A stretch of 64,000 nt of DNA, from the NCBI GenBank assembly GCA_027257055.1, contig JAPVLO010000522.1:1798001-1862000 (forward strand), written 5' to 3'. This document shows, one piece after another, positions 42,348-54,835 of this stretch. This DNA comes from Cephalopachus bancanus (Eukaryota > Chordata > Mammalia > Primates > Tarsiidae). How positions within the stretch are numbered: position 1 is the stretch's first letter; every line of letters begins with the position of its first letter. Position numbers and translations under genes: made by a program. Below the pieces are notes generated by a model that did not search any database, was not told where the DNA came from, and saw only the letters and a list, made by a program, of their open reading frames with translations.

Positions 42348-44167
42348 TGAGGGAGTCCAGCTCCTGCTGGGTCCAGGGTACCCCAAAGGTGGGAACAGTG
42401 TTGACATTGCAAGAAAGCACTTTCGGACAACTGTTCTGAGATCAGATGCTGAAGGGTGCAGGAAGCAACCAGAGGGGCGTCTCCCAAAATGGCACGGACA
42501 CACCAGACAACAAAGGCTTTAGTACAGCCCTCTCCCTGCAACTCTCTCTCTTGGTCACTCTTTCTCTCTCTCTCTGTCGCTCTCTCCCTCTCTGCAGCTC
42601 TCTCCCTGCCTCTCTCCCACTTCCTCTCTCTCTCTCTTACTCTCTCTTTTTTCTCTCTTTTCCTTTTTTCCCATTACAGATCCACTCTGTAACAGTTGCT
42701 TTAATAAATCTCTTGGTCCTGGCCGGGTGTGGAGTCATTACTGGCTCCGAACTTCTTTCAGATGCCATTTATTGCTAATTAACAGCAAACTTATATTCCT
42801 TTTTACAAGGAAACAATTTCTGCAAGTCATCATTACAAAGCAAGTTAAAATCATCATTGCAAAGCAAATCACTTACAACAAATTACATGAATTTTTGTGA
42901 TGTTATGATGCTTAAAGGAAAAGTTTAAGTATTCTTCTCTGTGCTTGGCTAAAGTTCTCTTTAAGAGTGGAGACTACCTCCACCCCAAAAACAACACCAT
43001 TACAACACATGATGTTATCTTGAAGTAAAAACAGTCCCCGCAACCAGTTAATATAAAACTTTAAAATTATAAGCTTAAAAACTCATATAAAATTCTAAAG
43101 CTTCTCATTGAACAACTCTATTTAAAACAAAACTTATATCCCAAATTAACTAATACATATTGTAATCTTTCTAACAATTCTAATTCTTTATAAACTTAAC
43201 TTCTTTATTCAAATTATCTAGGAAAACAAGTTTTTCCATAATAAAAGTCTCCAGGACCCAGAACAGCAGTTTCTCCAAGACTTTGGAGCAGTTCATGTGT
43301 AGAATACTTCCATCTGTGTGGAGGAATGTGCACCTGGAGACCCTCCTGAAGCACCTCGCACAGATGTTCCTTTTTTCATGGACAAGGAGTTTCTTTTACA
43401 AGGCCCTCTGGTCTTTCAAGCCCCTTGGTAGTTTCTTCTTGTTCTAATTCTTTCATTGTCTTCCTTATCTGGGACATCTTATTCCTAAGGAGAACAGCTC
43501 AGAAGAAACTTAGTGGTGTTATTCAGGCCTCAAAGTAGTTTTGGTTGTTAGATAAAACCTGTTTCGCTTACTGAAATTCTACATCTAAATCCTTTAACTT
43601 CTTATATACTAAAACTTTAATATGTATCTCAAACCCCTAAAAACAAACTTACAAATCACCTACACATACCTTATATAAACTTTCACTACACTTAAATCTT
43701 ATGCCTACGATTGTAAGCTTATACTTGTAAAACCTTATAAACAAACACCATAACTACAATAATTAGTAAAAATATTCAAAACAATTCTTTGCTTAAACAA
43801 AATCAGAAATCTCTTTTTACCAGGTATTAGTTACAAATCCGAACCATAAATACAGGATCTGTAACCCATGATCAAGTGAAAGAAAGCTCTTTAAACATGG
43901 TTGAGAGCCATCACGTGGGCAAAAAGGGACAGGTCAAACAACGTATTGGAAAGTGGAAAGATGGTCAATGAGTTTCCAACAGCTGAAAATACTTTGCATA
44001 ATCAGGCTATTTTCTTCTTTCATGACTGCACAGAATTTTTCAGCCATATCAACAGCAAAGGCAGAAGACAGAAGGGCCTCAGCTTCCCGGACTTGCCCTG
44101 TGGTCCAGGGACTTTGTCCCACCAGGACTCTGTCAATCAGGTGGGCCTCCAAGGCTGGCTCCCAACA
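42348..44167 (-). repeat. ERV2 5' LTR, about 1.8 kb
   Basis: The minus strand starts TGTTGGGAGCC at 44167 and ends CTCA at 42348, two bases before the primer site. 42908-44167 repeats as the 3' LTR. A low-complexity pyrimidine-rich tract on the plus strand occupies 42541-42670, and an ATTAAA on the minus strand at 42700-42705 may be the poly(A) signal. LTRs this long fit the MMTV group. I see no convincing accessory gene: the longest minus-strand frame is 82 codons (43934-44182). Confidence 0.85.
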
Positions 44168-47100
44168 AATGAGGCTGAGCACTTATTAATGTGTCTGTTG
44201 GCTGCCCATATATCTTCTTTTGAGAAGTGTCTATACATGTCTTTTGCCCACGTTTTAAAGGGGTTGTTTGCTTTTTTCCTTTCAGCACATTTGAGTTCCT
44301 GGTAGATCCTAGATATTAGGCCTTTGTTAGATATGCAGTTGGCAAATTTTTTTCCGATTCTGTGGGCTCTCTCCCTGCTCTCTTAATGGTTTCTTTGGCT
44401 TTGCAGAAGCTTGTCAGTTTAATGACGTCCCACTTGTCTGTCTTATCTCTTATGACCATCAGGTTTTGGTCAGGAATCGATTTCTCTTATGAGCACTTAG
44501 GGTTTTGGTCAGGAATCAGTTGCCAGTTCCAACTTCCACAAGAGTGTTTCCTGCATTTTCTGAGGTTCTTACAGTTTGAGGTTTTACATTTAGGTTTTTT
44601 ATCCATTTAGAGTTAACTTTTGTGTATGGTGAAAGGTAGGGGTCCTGTTTCAAGTTTCTGCATGTGTTCAGCCAGTTCTCCCAGCACCACTTACTGAATA
44701 GGTTCTCCTCTCCCCAGTGGTTGTTATTGGAGCTTTTGTCAGAGACGAGTTGGTTGAGGAATTGAGGTTTAGCTTCTGGAATCTTTATCATTTTCCATTG
44801 GTCTATGTGCTTATTCTTGTACCAATACCAGGCTGCTTTGATTACTGTAGTCTTATAGTAAAGTTTGAAGCCTGGAAGTGTGATACCTCCTGCTTTGTTT
44901 CTTTTGCTAAGGATTGTTTTGGCTATCCATGGTCGTTTATGTTTCCATATTAATTTCTGCATTGTCATTTCCAGGTCTGAGAAGAATGATGCTGGTAACT
45001 TAATGGGTATTGCATTGAATCTGTAGATTGCCTTTGGTAGGATGGACATCTTAACAATGTTGATTCTTCCTATCCATGAGCATGGGATACTTTTCCATTT
45101 GTTTGTGTCATGGGTTTCTTTGAGAAGTGTTTTGTAGCTCTCATTGTAAAGGTCTTCCACTTCTCTGGTTAGGAAGATGCCAAGGTATTTCATTTTTTTG
45201 TGTGGCAATTGTGAATGGGATTGTGCTTTGTATTTGGGTCTCTGCCTGCTTGTTGTTGGTGTAGAGAAATGCAACTGTCTTTTGAACGTTTATTTTGTAC
45301 CCTGAGACCTTTCCAAAGTCCTTTATCAGTGCAAGTAAGATTTTACATTTCTGTTGGATTTTCAAGGTATAGGGCCATATCATCAGCAAAGAGGGATAAC
45401 CTGACTTCCTCTTTTCCACTTTGGATAGCTCTGATTTCCTTCTTTTGTCTAACTGTCTGAGGTAGGACTTCCAACATAATATTGAACAAGAGGGGTGAGA
45501 GTGGACAACCTTGTCTTGTTCCAGTTTTCAGGGGAAATGATTTCAGTTTCTGAGCATTTATCAATATGCTAGCTGTGGGTTTGTCAGAGATAGCACTTAC
45601 TATTTTGTGGTATGTTCCTTCTATACCTAGATGTTTCAGGGTTTTTATCAAGAAGGGATTATGAATTTTATCAAAAGCTTTTTCTGCATCTAATGAGATA
45701 ATCATTTGGTTCTTGTTTTTACATCTGTTGATGTATTTAATGACATTTATGGTTTTGTGAATGTTGAACCAGCCCTGCATCCTGGGGATGAAGCCTACTT
45801 GATCATGGTGGATGATATAAGGGATATTGGTCTGTAGTTCTCTTTCTTTGTTGGACCTTTGCCCAGTTTGGGTATCAGTGTAATACTGGCTTCGTAAAAC
45901 GATTTGGAGAAAATTCCATATTTCTCAATTGCCTGGAATACCTTCAATAGGATTGGTATCATCTCCTCCTTGTACGTTTTGTAGAATTCTGCTGGAAAGC
46001 CATCTGGTCCAAGGCTTTTTTTTTTTTTTTTTGGTAGGTAGTTTTCATACGACAGAGTCAATTTCCTGGGTTGTTATGGGTCTATTTAGTGTCTCAATTT
46101 CTTCTTGTTTTAACCTGGGTAGGTTATATGATGTCAAAAATTCCTCCATTTTATCTACGTTGTTAAGGATTTTCCCATATAGGTGTGCATGGTAATCTTT
46201 GACAGTCTTTTGTATATCCTAGGGGTCAGTTGTGATTTGATCTTTTGTATCTCTGATTGTTCTTATTTGGATTTTTTCTCTCTTTTTCTTGGTCATTCTG
46301 GCTAGGGGTCCATCAATCATGTTAATTATTTCAAAGACACAGCTTTTTGCTTTGTGGATGTTTTCTGTGATATTTTTGTCTTCTATGTCCCATATTTGGG
46401 ATCTTATTTTTGTGATTTGGATTCTTCTGCTAAAGTTGGGTTTTTGATGGTGTTCTCTTTCTAACTCCCTTAGGTGATTTGCTTGGCTCTCCACTTGTGA
46501 TCTGTCCGTTTTCTTGATGCATGCTCATAGAGATAGGAATTCCCCTATTAAAACTGATTTCATGGCATCCCAGAGATTTTAGTAAGATGTTTCTTCATTT
46601 TCATTTGTTTCCAGGAATCTTTCAATTTCTTCTTTGATTTCAGTGTTGACCCTGTCATTGTTCAGCATCATGCTGTTTAATGTCCATGTCTTTTTGAGCT
46701 TTGGGGAAATGTTCTTGGTTTTAATGTTTACTTTTATTCCACTATGGTCTGAGAATGTACATGGTAAGATTTCAACTTTGTGGAATTTGTTTATGCTTGA
46801 TTCATGGGCAAGATTGTGATCAATCTTGGAGTAGGTTCCATGTGGTGATAAGTTAAATGTATCCTCTGTGTTTGTTGGGTGGAATAATCTGTAGGTATCC
46901 ACTAAGTCCATTTGGTCAAGTGTCAAATTTAGGATATGGATCTTCTTGTTGATTTTTTTGCCTCAATGATCTGTCTAGAGTTGTCAGTTGGATATTTAAG
47001 TCCTCTGCTATAAGAGTGTTAGAGCCAATTTTTTTTTTTTAGTTTATTAAGTAGTTGTTTTGTGAATACTGGTGCTCTTGTTTTGGGTGCATATATGTTT

Positions 47101-47434
47101 AGGATGGATATTTTGTGTTGATGGATTGAATGTTTTATCATTATATAGTATCCTTTTGTACCATTTAAAAATTTTAATAGTTTAAAAGTTATTTTGTTTG
47201 ATATTAAGATTACAACTCCTACCCTCTTTTGTGATACACTGGCCTGGAAACTCATTCTCCATCTTTTAACTTTAGTCTGTGTGTACCCCTTGTAGTGAGA
47301 TGAGTCTCCTGAATGCAGCAAACAATGGGGTCATAGTTTCTTATCCAGTTCACCATTCTGTGTCTTTTTAGTGGTGCATTTAGTCCATTCACATTCAGGC
47401 TAATTATTGCAATGTGGCAGTTTTTCCCTGTCAT
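44168..47434 (-). pseudogene. L1-B ORF2 (endonuclease-reverse transcriptase), broken
   Basis: Endonuclease pieces at 46579-47434 include 'ISLNVNGLN' and 'SDHSGIKV'. RT pieces at 45343-45780 include '[13 protein letters not shown]' with the L1 FADD motif and '[14 protein letters not shown]'. The C-terminal piece at 44516-45274 follows. There are at least eight frame breaks, and a T12-13 run at 46017-46031 lies in the coding region. The ORF2 protein nicks DNA and copies L1 RNA; this copy is inactive. Confidence 0.88.
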
Positions 47435-47573
47435 GAGGTTCTTATAGAGTTGTTGTTGTTCCTGTTTATTTGTTTTCTTTACTTTGGTTTTGGGATTGAT
47501 TCATGTGTGTTTTCCATCTTTTTCTTTACTCTTGTGAAGAACGTTGTCACTCTTCTCTCTTTTCTTCTGTGTT

Positions 47574-48487
47574 TTATACTTTATTAAGTATTTCTTGTAG
47601 AGGTGGTCTGGAGGCTGCATAGGTTCTCAGAGATTGGATGTCTGGGAAAGATTTCAATTCTCTTTCATTGATGAAGCTTAGCTTGGCTGGGTAGGTTACT
47701 CTTGGTTGAAATTGTTTATCTTTGAGCACTTTGAAGATTGGGCTCCAAGATCTCCTAGCCTGAAGGGTTTCTGTAGATAAATCTGCTGCTTTTCTCATTG
47801 ATCTTCCTTGGTAGAAAGTCTGACCTTTTTCTCTTGCTGTCTCTAGGACTTTTTCTTTTATACCTACTTTGTTTAGGTGAATTATTATGTGTCTGTTAAT
47901 TGGTCTTCTCATTTGTTGTCTTACAGGGGTTCTCTGAATCTCTTGTGTTTGATTCTTTGCATCACTGACGCTATGAGGAAAGTTTTATTAAATGATTTCA
48001 TGAAATGTTTGTTCTAGTGTGGTCTCTGTTTCTCTTCTGCCTCAGGAAGGCCAATTACTCTTAGGTTCGGTCTCTTGAAGTAATCGCTCATCTCTTGAAG
48101 GTTTTTTTCTGTCCTTTTAAGTTTCTTTTCTGTTTTTGACAGGCTGGATTAGGTCTGTATTTTGGTCTTCAAGCTCTGAGATTCTTTCTTCTGCTTGGCT
48201 AATTCTGCTTTCCATGCATATTAGTTTGTTATTTACTTCAATCACAGTATTCTTTACTGCTGTTATTTCTGGTCTCAGCTCTTTTATATTTTCTTCTTGT
48301 CTCTTCTCAATTTTTTTATTCTTTCTATTAATGTCTTGATATCTGGGTTTGTTGCATGTGACCAGTCATTGTAGGGTCTCTTTTTTGTTTGTTTTCCAAA
48401 GTATATTTTCTCAGTGTCTGACCTCTCAGGGGTCCGTGTGATACCTATATTCACACGGAAGAAGAATTTCTTTGTGTTCTTCTTCAT
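47574..48487 (-). pseudogene. L1-B ORF1, broken
   Basis: An N-terminal piece (48284-48487) starts 'MKKNTKKFFF'. The C-terminal piece (47574-47912) starts 'MRRPINRHIIIHLNKV', the conserved ORF1 C-terminal domain. A deletion and frameshifts between about 47940 and 48280 break the coiled-coil part. Confidence 0.83.
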
Positions 48488-48489
48488 TT

Positions 48490-49935
48490 GTGCAGATTTT
48501 CCCTCCCTACTTTTTCCTTCCCTCCCTTCCCCATTTTTAATTCTGTTATACAGGGGTGGAGGGGTTTCTTTTACTTCTGTTTGTTCAATCTCCTAATCTT
48601 CCTTATGCATTTCCTCTTGCTTTGTTCAATTCTGGAGTTGGACTGTGGGTTGGGGCTGTCCTTTTTGCTGTTTTGAGATTTGCTTAAGGGGGGAGCTGTG
48701 ATTCAAAATCTATCTGCAGAACCCGGTGTCCGCCAACAGGTGTATGGATAATCTGAAACCCACTTCCCACTGCCTTGGAATCTGCCTATGCAGTGGGGTT
48801 GTAGGTTTACTCCCTGAAAGCAAAATGAGGTTTACAAAGAGAAGAGAATGGAGCAGGCAGCAGTGGGGGAATAAGGGGGGTGGAGAGAGAGGAGTAAGAG
48901 TGAAAACAGAAAAGTGTACCGACTAGCAAATGGAAAGAGACACAAAGGCTAAAACAAGTAAAAAGAAAAACAATAATAACCACAAACTAACCAACAACCA
49001 TACAAAAAACTAAACCACAAACTAACCAACAACCATACAAAAAACTAAAACATACAATGATGCTAACATACAAACTAACCAAACTCCTTATTAGTGTGCT
49101 ATTCCTGTATACAAAGATGGGGTTTACAGGGAAAAAAACAAAGAAGAACAAAACAAAACAAAAAAGGAATAGAATAAAGTCAGTAAACTAACAGAACCAA
49201 CCCAGCACACTCTGAGACTTTTCCTTTAAGTCCAATGTCCTTTCAGCTCTGATTTCTAGCTGTCTTTGCAGGCTGGTAGATTTGTTTACAGTTAGGGTCT
49301 GTTGCTCTGGCCTGCTGTGGAGGGTGGTTCAGATCTGCACTCCCTGCCAAGTCTACCACTCAGCTCTGACTTATGTCTATTTATCAAGGGGAAAAACTCT
49401 GTCTTTCCCATTTTGATGTTGTTACCTTGGATCCTCAGCAGGTGTGCTATCTCACTGTTCCAGTTGATCTTTATCTGCAGCAGCTGGAGACTGCAAATCA
49501 ATGCAAGCCTAGTGGGGCGAAGTCGGAGGCCACCCAGGATGGGAGGGAGCAGGCAATGGCAGTAGCAGTGTTAGCTACTGCTTCACAGTGTGTGGAAGGA
49601 GCTCCATGAGACTGGCTCTGGATGAAGGGTAGGGCGTGGCAGTGGCAGCAGTGGCAGCAATTTCAGTAGATTGTGCAGCGAGGGTGTCATGATCTGGGGC
49701 TGTGTTTTGCCTCCAGCAAGGGTGGGGCAATAGCCACAGCAGCAGTATCCATGGCTGTGCTGGTGGCTTAGATTGCTGAGGTGGTTGAGTGGTGGCCATG
49801 GCCATGCTCAGGATGAAGAGCAGGCTGCTGACAATGAGAGCTGCAGCCCCCTAAGAGAGAGCTAGAGCCTTTATGATTGTTATCTTTCACAGAGGGTCTC
49901 ACAAACCAAGCTGCCTCATTGCCAGCTTGCCAGAA
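48490..49935 (-). promoter_or_regulatory. L1-B 5' UTR
   Basis: A purine- and A-rich stretch lies near ORF1, with a 36-bp direct duplication at about 48976-49047 ('accaacaaccatacaaaaaa'). A CAG-rich GC-rich part follows at 49550-49760. The far end resembles the start of L1-D. Open frames across it are compositional. Confidence 0.7.
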
Positions 49936-49937
49936 GT

Positions 49938-50127
49938 CTGCTCTAGCTAGAAATTTCAACACCATGTTGAACAAGAGGGGAGAGAAGGGGGATACTTGTC
50001 TTCTACCAGTTCTAAGGATGAGTGCTTCCAGATTCTGCCCATTGAGCAAAGTGTTGGCAGCAGGTTTATCACAGATGGCTTTTATTGTTTGGGGAAATGC
50101 TTCTTATATGCCTAGGTATTCTAGGCT
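49938..50127 (-). mobile_element. Older L1 RT fragment
   Basis: The minus strand encodes '[13 protein letters not shown]' and 'LILRTGRRQ', which match the ORF2 RT region of L1-B (about 45480-45660) but are more diverged. It is wedged between the 5' end of L1-B and the 3' end of L1-C. Confidence 0.75.
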
Positions 50128-51868
50128 TTTTAATATAAATTTTTATTATAAAGATGTGGGGTACAATACAGGGTTAGGTAAAAAATCATTGATCATGCAG
50201 GTATCCCTCTTGATGAGGTATGCCCTTCTCTCCCCTAGCAGTTTCCTTCAACTGCCAATCCACCCCCTTGACAGTTTTCCATTACTGCCAAATGCTTTAT
50301 TATAGCATTATAATTTGTCAAGGTCCTCTTATGAGTGAGAACATATGGAGCTCTGTTCTTTGTTTCTGTGATAAATCACTGAGTATTATCAACTCCAAAT
50401 CCATCCAGGTTGCTGCAAAGTCCATATGTTTGTCCTTCTTTATGACTTCATAATATTCCATTGTGTATATGTACCACATTTTTTTTATCCATTACAGCTT
50501 CAATGGGCAGCATGGCTAGTTCCATGCTCTTGCTATTGTGAATAGAAGTGCAACCAATACACGTGTGTAGGTATCTCCTTTGTAGAATAATTTGAGTTCC
50601 TCTGGGTATATTCCCAATAAGGGAATTGCTGGGTCATATGGAAGGTAAATTTCTGGTTCTTTCAGAAATCACCACAGTGTTTTCCAGAAAGGTTTTACAA
50701 GTTTGCATTCCCACCAGCAGTGTAAAAGCATTCCTTTTTCTCCACATCCTCGGCAGCATCTGTTGATGTTTGTTTTATTAATAATGACCATCCCTACAGG
50801 GGTTAGGTGGTATCTCGGTGTGATTTTGATTTGCATTTCTCTGTTGATGAGTGAGGCTGAGTCCTTTCTCATGTATCTGTTAGCTGCCTGTATATCTTCT
50901 TTTGAGAAGTGTCCATTCATGTCTTTTGCCCAGTTTTTAAAGGGACTGCTTTTATTCCCCCTTCAGTGCGTCTGAGTTCTGTGTAGATCCTAGATGTTAG
51001 ACCTTTGTCAGATATACTGTTGGCAAATATTTTTCCCATTCTGTGGGCTGTCTCCCTGCTCTCTTGATGGTTTCTTTTGCTTTGCAGAAACTCATTTATT
51101 CAATGAGGTCCCACTTGTCTATCTTATTTCTTAGGATATTGGTCTTTTGGTTTCTGAATAAGAATTGGTTCCCAGTTCCAATTTCCATAAAGGTGTCTCC
51201 TGCGTTTTCTAAGATTCTTATCGTTTGAGGTTTTACATTTAGGTCTTTGATCCATTTAAAGTTAATTTTTGTGTATGGTGATAGGCAGGGGTCCTATTTC
51301 AATCTTCTGCATGTGCTCAGCCAGTTTTCCCAGCACCATTTGCTGAGTAGGTTCTCCTCTCTACAGTGGTTGTTGTTGGAGGCTTTGTCAAAGATGAGTT
51401 GGGTGAGGAATGAAGCTTTGCTTCCAGAGACTCTGCCATGCTCCATTGGTCTATGTGCCTGTTTTGTTTTGTTTTGTTTTAGCAATACCAGGATGTTTTG
51501 ATTACTGTAACCTTATAGTAAAATTTGACGTCTGGAAGTATGATACCTCCTGCTTTGTTTATTTTGTTAAGGCTTGTTTTAGCTATTCGTGGTCATTTAT
51601 GTTTCCATATCAATTTCTGCATTGTCATTTCCAGGTCCGAGAAGAATGATGTTGGTTACTTAATGGGTATTGCGTTGAATCTATAGATTGTCTTTGGTAG
51701 GATGGTCATCTTAACAATGTCAATTCTTCCTATCCATGAGCATGGAATATTTTTCCATTTGTTTGTGTCTTCTTGGATTTCTTTGAGCAGTGTTTTGTAG
51801 CTCTCATTGTAAAGGTCTTCCACTTCTTTGTTTAGGAAGATGCTGAGGTATTTCATTTTTTTGTGGCT
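50128..51868 (-). mobile_element. L1-C: 5'-truncated LINE-1
   Basis: 3' UTR at about 50128-50650, then the ORF2 C-terminal coding region to 51868. The 3' UTR shares 'tacagggttaggta' with the insertion at 22778. The left, poly(A)-side end is A/T-rich but has no clean tail. Confidence 0.87.
50669..51868 (-). pseudogene. L1-C ORF2 C-terminal region, broken
   Basis: Open pieces at 50669-50920 ('[15 protein letters not shown]', with the Cys-rich '[18 protein letters not shown]'), 51294-51485 and 51656-51856 are in different frames. The Cys-rich motif C-x3-C-x7-H-x4-C of ORF2 is visible. Everything upstream of RT thumb is missing. Confidence 0.83.
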
Positions 51869-53322
51869 GAAGTATAATCACTTGGAGTCATCACACTGGC
51901 TTTTTAAATGGCAACCCAGTACCAGGCTAATTCTGAAAGAGATATTTGAAATGATCCTAGGTGGCATTTTCCACCTTCGTGGTGCAAATATTTTTATGGC
52001 TAAAATTCAGAATGCCAAGGTAATATTACTCAAAGCAGACTTGAGAAGCAATTAATAGAATTTTCTTTTTGAATGAGTAGCGACCATGCACAGAACATGA
52101 CACTGATAGCTCATATGTAAATCCTTGTCCTTCTTTTTTAGAAGTAAAAAACATTTCAACAGAAGTGTTGTTGTACAATTCAAATAACATCACAAAATCA
52201 TAATACTAGTATTGTGGCTGATTTCCCTCTTTTAATTTTTTTCTATTATTCTTTGTCTGTTTATCTTACCCATCTTTTTTTCCCATGAGAGGCAAAAGGC
52301 AAAAACATCCATAGCATAAGTGGAAGCTAATAGAACTAGCCTACAAATCGATTACAACATTAAAATCATCAACAGAATCATGATGGTTCTGAAGTTTCCA
52401 TGGGAGAATGCTGTGCTGTTTGTCTATTTTTTGAGACAGAGTCTTACTCTGCTACTCTGGATAAATCCCAGTCACTGCATGCTCACTGTTTTCTCAACTT
52501 CCTGGTCTCAAACAGTCTTCCCATCACTGCCTCCCAAGTAGCTATGACTATAGGTGAACACCGTGAAACTCTGCAATTGTTTTTAATTTTTTGTTGAGAT
52601 GAGATCTCTCTATGTTGCCCAGGTTGTGGAAGAATGCTTAATGAATTCTTCTCACCTTCTGTTGGTCCCAAAATTCCTTACCTTGTGGTAGCACAACTCC
52701 AATTTTTGCCTCCATCTTCATAAGACTGGATTCTCCCTGTATGCTGCTGTATTTATATGGCTTTTTTCTCTTTGCATCTCTTGTCATCTTCAGATAATAA
52801 AGTTAGTCATTCATATTAGATTAGGGTCCAATCTAACTTATTAATATCTTAATGGATAATAAAGTTAAAAATTTCTGTCTAAATTTTTGGAGTAAAATTC
52901 AACTCACAATGGTAACTGGAATAAAAACATAGGTAGAAGTACATTAGCTGAGGAGGAAAAGAGGTAAAAGACATATATTGCCAATTAAATATACTGTTTA
53001 AAGTATATTAAAATATCTAAAAATGTGAAAGACATCTCAGAATCATGAACGGGAATACTTAATATTGTGTATATGGCAATGTTTGTTTTCCTGGGAAATC
53101 TATAGAATCAGAGTCATCCTCATTTAAATTACAATCCTTATTTTGTAGATAATGAAAATTCACAGTACTGCAAAAGATAAAGAGGAATTTTTTGTAGGAA
53201 GAAAAGTGGAAGACTGTATTTTTCCCATTTAAGAACTTATGGCCCTAATTCTGGGAATTACTCTGGATGGAGCTCTCCTTATTCATAATTGATTTACTTA
53301 AGAATAATCTATCAAACCTCTA
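51869..53322. other. Intergenic DNA with one partial Alu
   Basis: Apart from the inverted Alu at 52428-52625, I see no gene or named repeat. It is AT-rich after 52750. Confidence 0.55.
52428..52625 (-). mobile_element. Old partial Alu, inverted
   Basis: The plus strand shows 'ttgagacagagtcttactctg', 'cctcccaagtagctatgact' and 'tgttgagatgagatctctc'. The element lacks its left-arm end. Confidence 0.78.
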
Positions 53323-54835
53323 CTAAGACGGCAATGGGGCTGCTTGGTCCGTGAGACCTTCCGTGAAAGAGAACAACCATAAAGACTCTTGCTCTCCCCC
53401 GGGGGCTGCAGCTCTCCTCATTGCCAGCCTACTCTTCATACAGTGATCAGCTGCTGCTAACGCTGCCACTGCCAGTGCTGCCGCCACTGTTACTCCACTC
53501 TTGCCTGAGGTGACCCACGACTCCCGGACCCATGAAGCCTCCCCCAAGCACCACACTACTGAAACTGCTGTCACCACTGCCACTGCCATGCCCCACCCCT
53601 AACCCAGAGCCAGGCTCATGGAGCTCCTCCCACACACCACTGAAGTGGCAGCTGCCATTGCCACCACCATTGCCTACTCCCTCCAACCCTAGGTGGCCAC
53701 TGACTTCCACCCAGCTCAGCTGGAGTAGCCCACTGCTATGCTGGTCTGCATTGCCTGGCAGTCTTGGCCTTCAGAGGAATAATAGATCAATTGGAGCAGT
53801 GATACCAGCTCCACCCAGCTCAGCCCATCTCCCAACTTGGGATCCAAGGTAACAAAAATGGGAGGGTCAGAAGTCCCTCCTCCGTGCTATAGAGACACAG
53901 ACCAGATCTGAGTGACAGATTTAGCAGGCAACCCAGATCTGAACCATCCTCCACAGCAGGCCAGGGGCAACTGACCCTAACTGTGAACAACTCTATCAAC
54001 CTGCAATGAGAGCTAGAAATCAGAGTTAAAAGAACTTTGGACTTAAAGGAAAAGTCTCAGAATGAGCTTGGTTCCCCTCTTTTAATTTTCTTCTATTATT
54101 AAGTGTCTGTTTATCTTACCCATCTTTTTTTCCCTTTTCTCTCTCTTCTTACTGTTATCAGTAAGGTTTTCATGCTCACTTTCATTCTGTCAATTTACTG
54201 ACTTTATTCTATTCTATTTTATTTTTTTTTCTCTTTAAACCTCACCTTTGTAAAGTGGGTACACCAATAAGGAAGTTGGTTAGCTTGTATGTCTGTATGA
54301 TTGTATGTTTTAGCTTTTTCGTATGTTGTTGATTTGTTTGTTTGTTGTTGTTGTTTCTTTTTACTCGTATCTGTCTTGTGTATCTTTTCATTTGTTAGTC
54401 ATTACATTGGTCTGTTTTCCCTCTTACTCTTCTCTCTCTCCACCTCTCTCTATCCCCGACTCCCTGTTCAATTATTTTCCCTTTACTTACCTCATTTTGC
54501 TTTCGGGGAGTAAACATATAATTTCACTGCATGGACAGATTGCAAGGCAATGGGAAGTGGGTTACAGATTATCCATACGCTTGTCAGTGGATACTGGGAT
54601 ATGCAGATAGATTTTGAATCACAACTCCCCCCTCAATTAAATTTCAAAACTGCAAAAAGGATCTCCCCAAACCTACAGTTCAGCTCCAGAATTGAACAAA
54701 GCCAGAGAATATACATAAGAAAGAATAAGAGATTGAACAAATAGAAGTAAAACAAACCCTCCACCCCTGAACAACAGAATTAAAGAAGACAGGGGAAGAA
54801 AAAAAAGTAAAAAGTGGGGACGAGAATCTACACAA
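53323..54835 (+). promoter_or_regulatory. L1-D 5' UTR
   Basis: The first part is GC- and CTG/CCA-rich (53400-53720). It then becomes pyrimidine-rich (54060-54500) before ORF1. Opposite frames at 53323-53852 are compositional shadows. Confidence 0.7.

Larger units (their letters stand above)
33658..44167 (-). mobile_element. ERV2: MMTV-like betaretroviral provirus
   Basis: Minus-strand provirus in the order 5' LTR (42348-44167), lysine-tRNA-type primer site (42328-42345), gag, dUTPase-protease, pol, env, polypurine tract (34930-34943) and 3' LTR (33658-34929). The dUTPase joined to protease, the type of matrix and the MMTV-like Env place it in class II. The 3' LTR lacks its last 550 or so bases and ends in a LILR D2 exon. 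All genes carry breaks. On the other side the 5' LTR starts inside L1-B ORF2. Confidence 0.93.
44168..49935 (-). mobile_element. L1-B: LINE-1 missing its 3' end
   Basis: Minus strand: 5' UTR (48490-49935), ORF1 (47574-48487) and ORF2 (44168-47434). ORF2 is cut at 44168, where the ERV2 5' LTR begins. The remaining ORF2 C-terminus and 3' UTR do not occur on the far side of ERV2. The 5' UTR start matches that of L1-D at 53323, giving the right boundary. Confidence 0.9.

Noticed and set aside
43934..44182. 82-codon frame in the ERV2 LTR as a possible MMTV-like superantigen gene
   Set aside because: It is too short, it starts at the LTR 5' end rather than near the 3' side of U3, and I see no resemblance to a membrane protein. 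The 3' LTR copy does not keep it open.
48976..49047. Direct repeat considered as a CRISPR-like or regulatory array
   Set aside because: Only two adjacent copies without spacers, in an L1 5' UTR of a mammalian genome.
53323..53852. Gly/Pro-rich frames on both strands
   Set aside because: L1-D 5' UTR composition; opposite-strand shadows.
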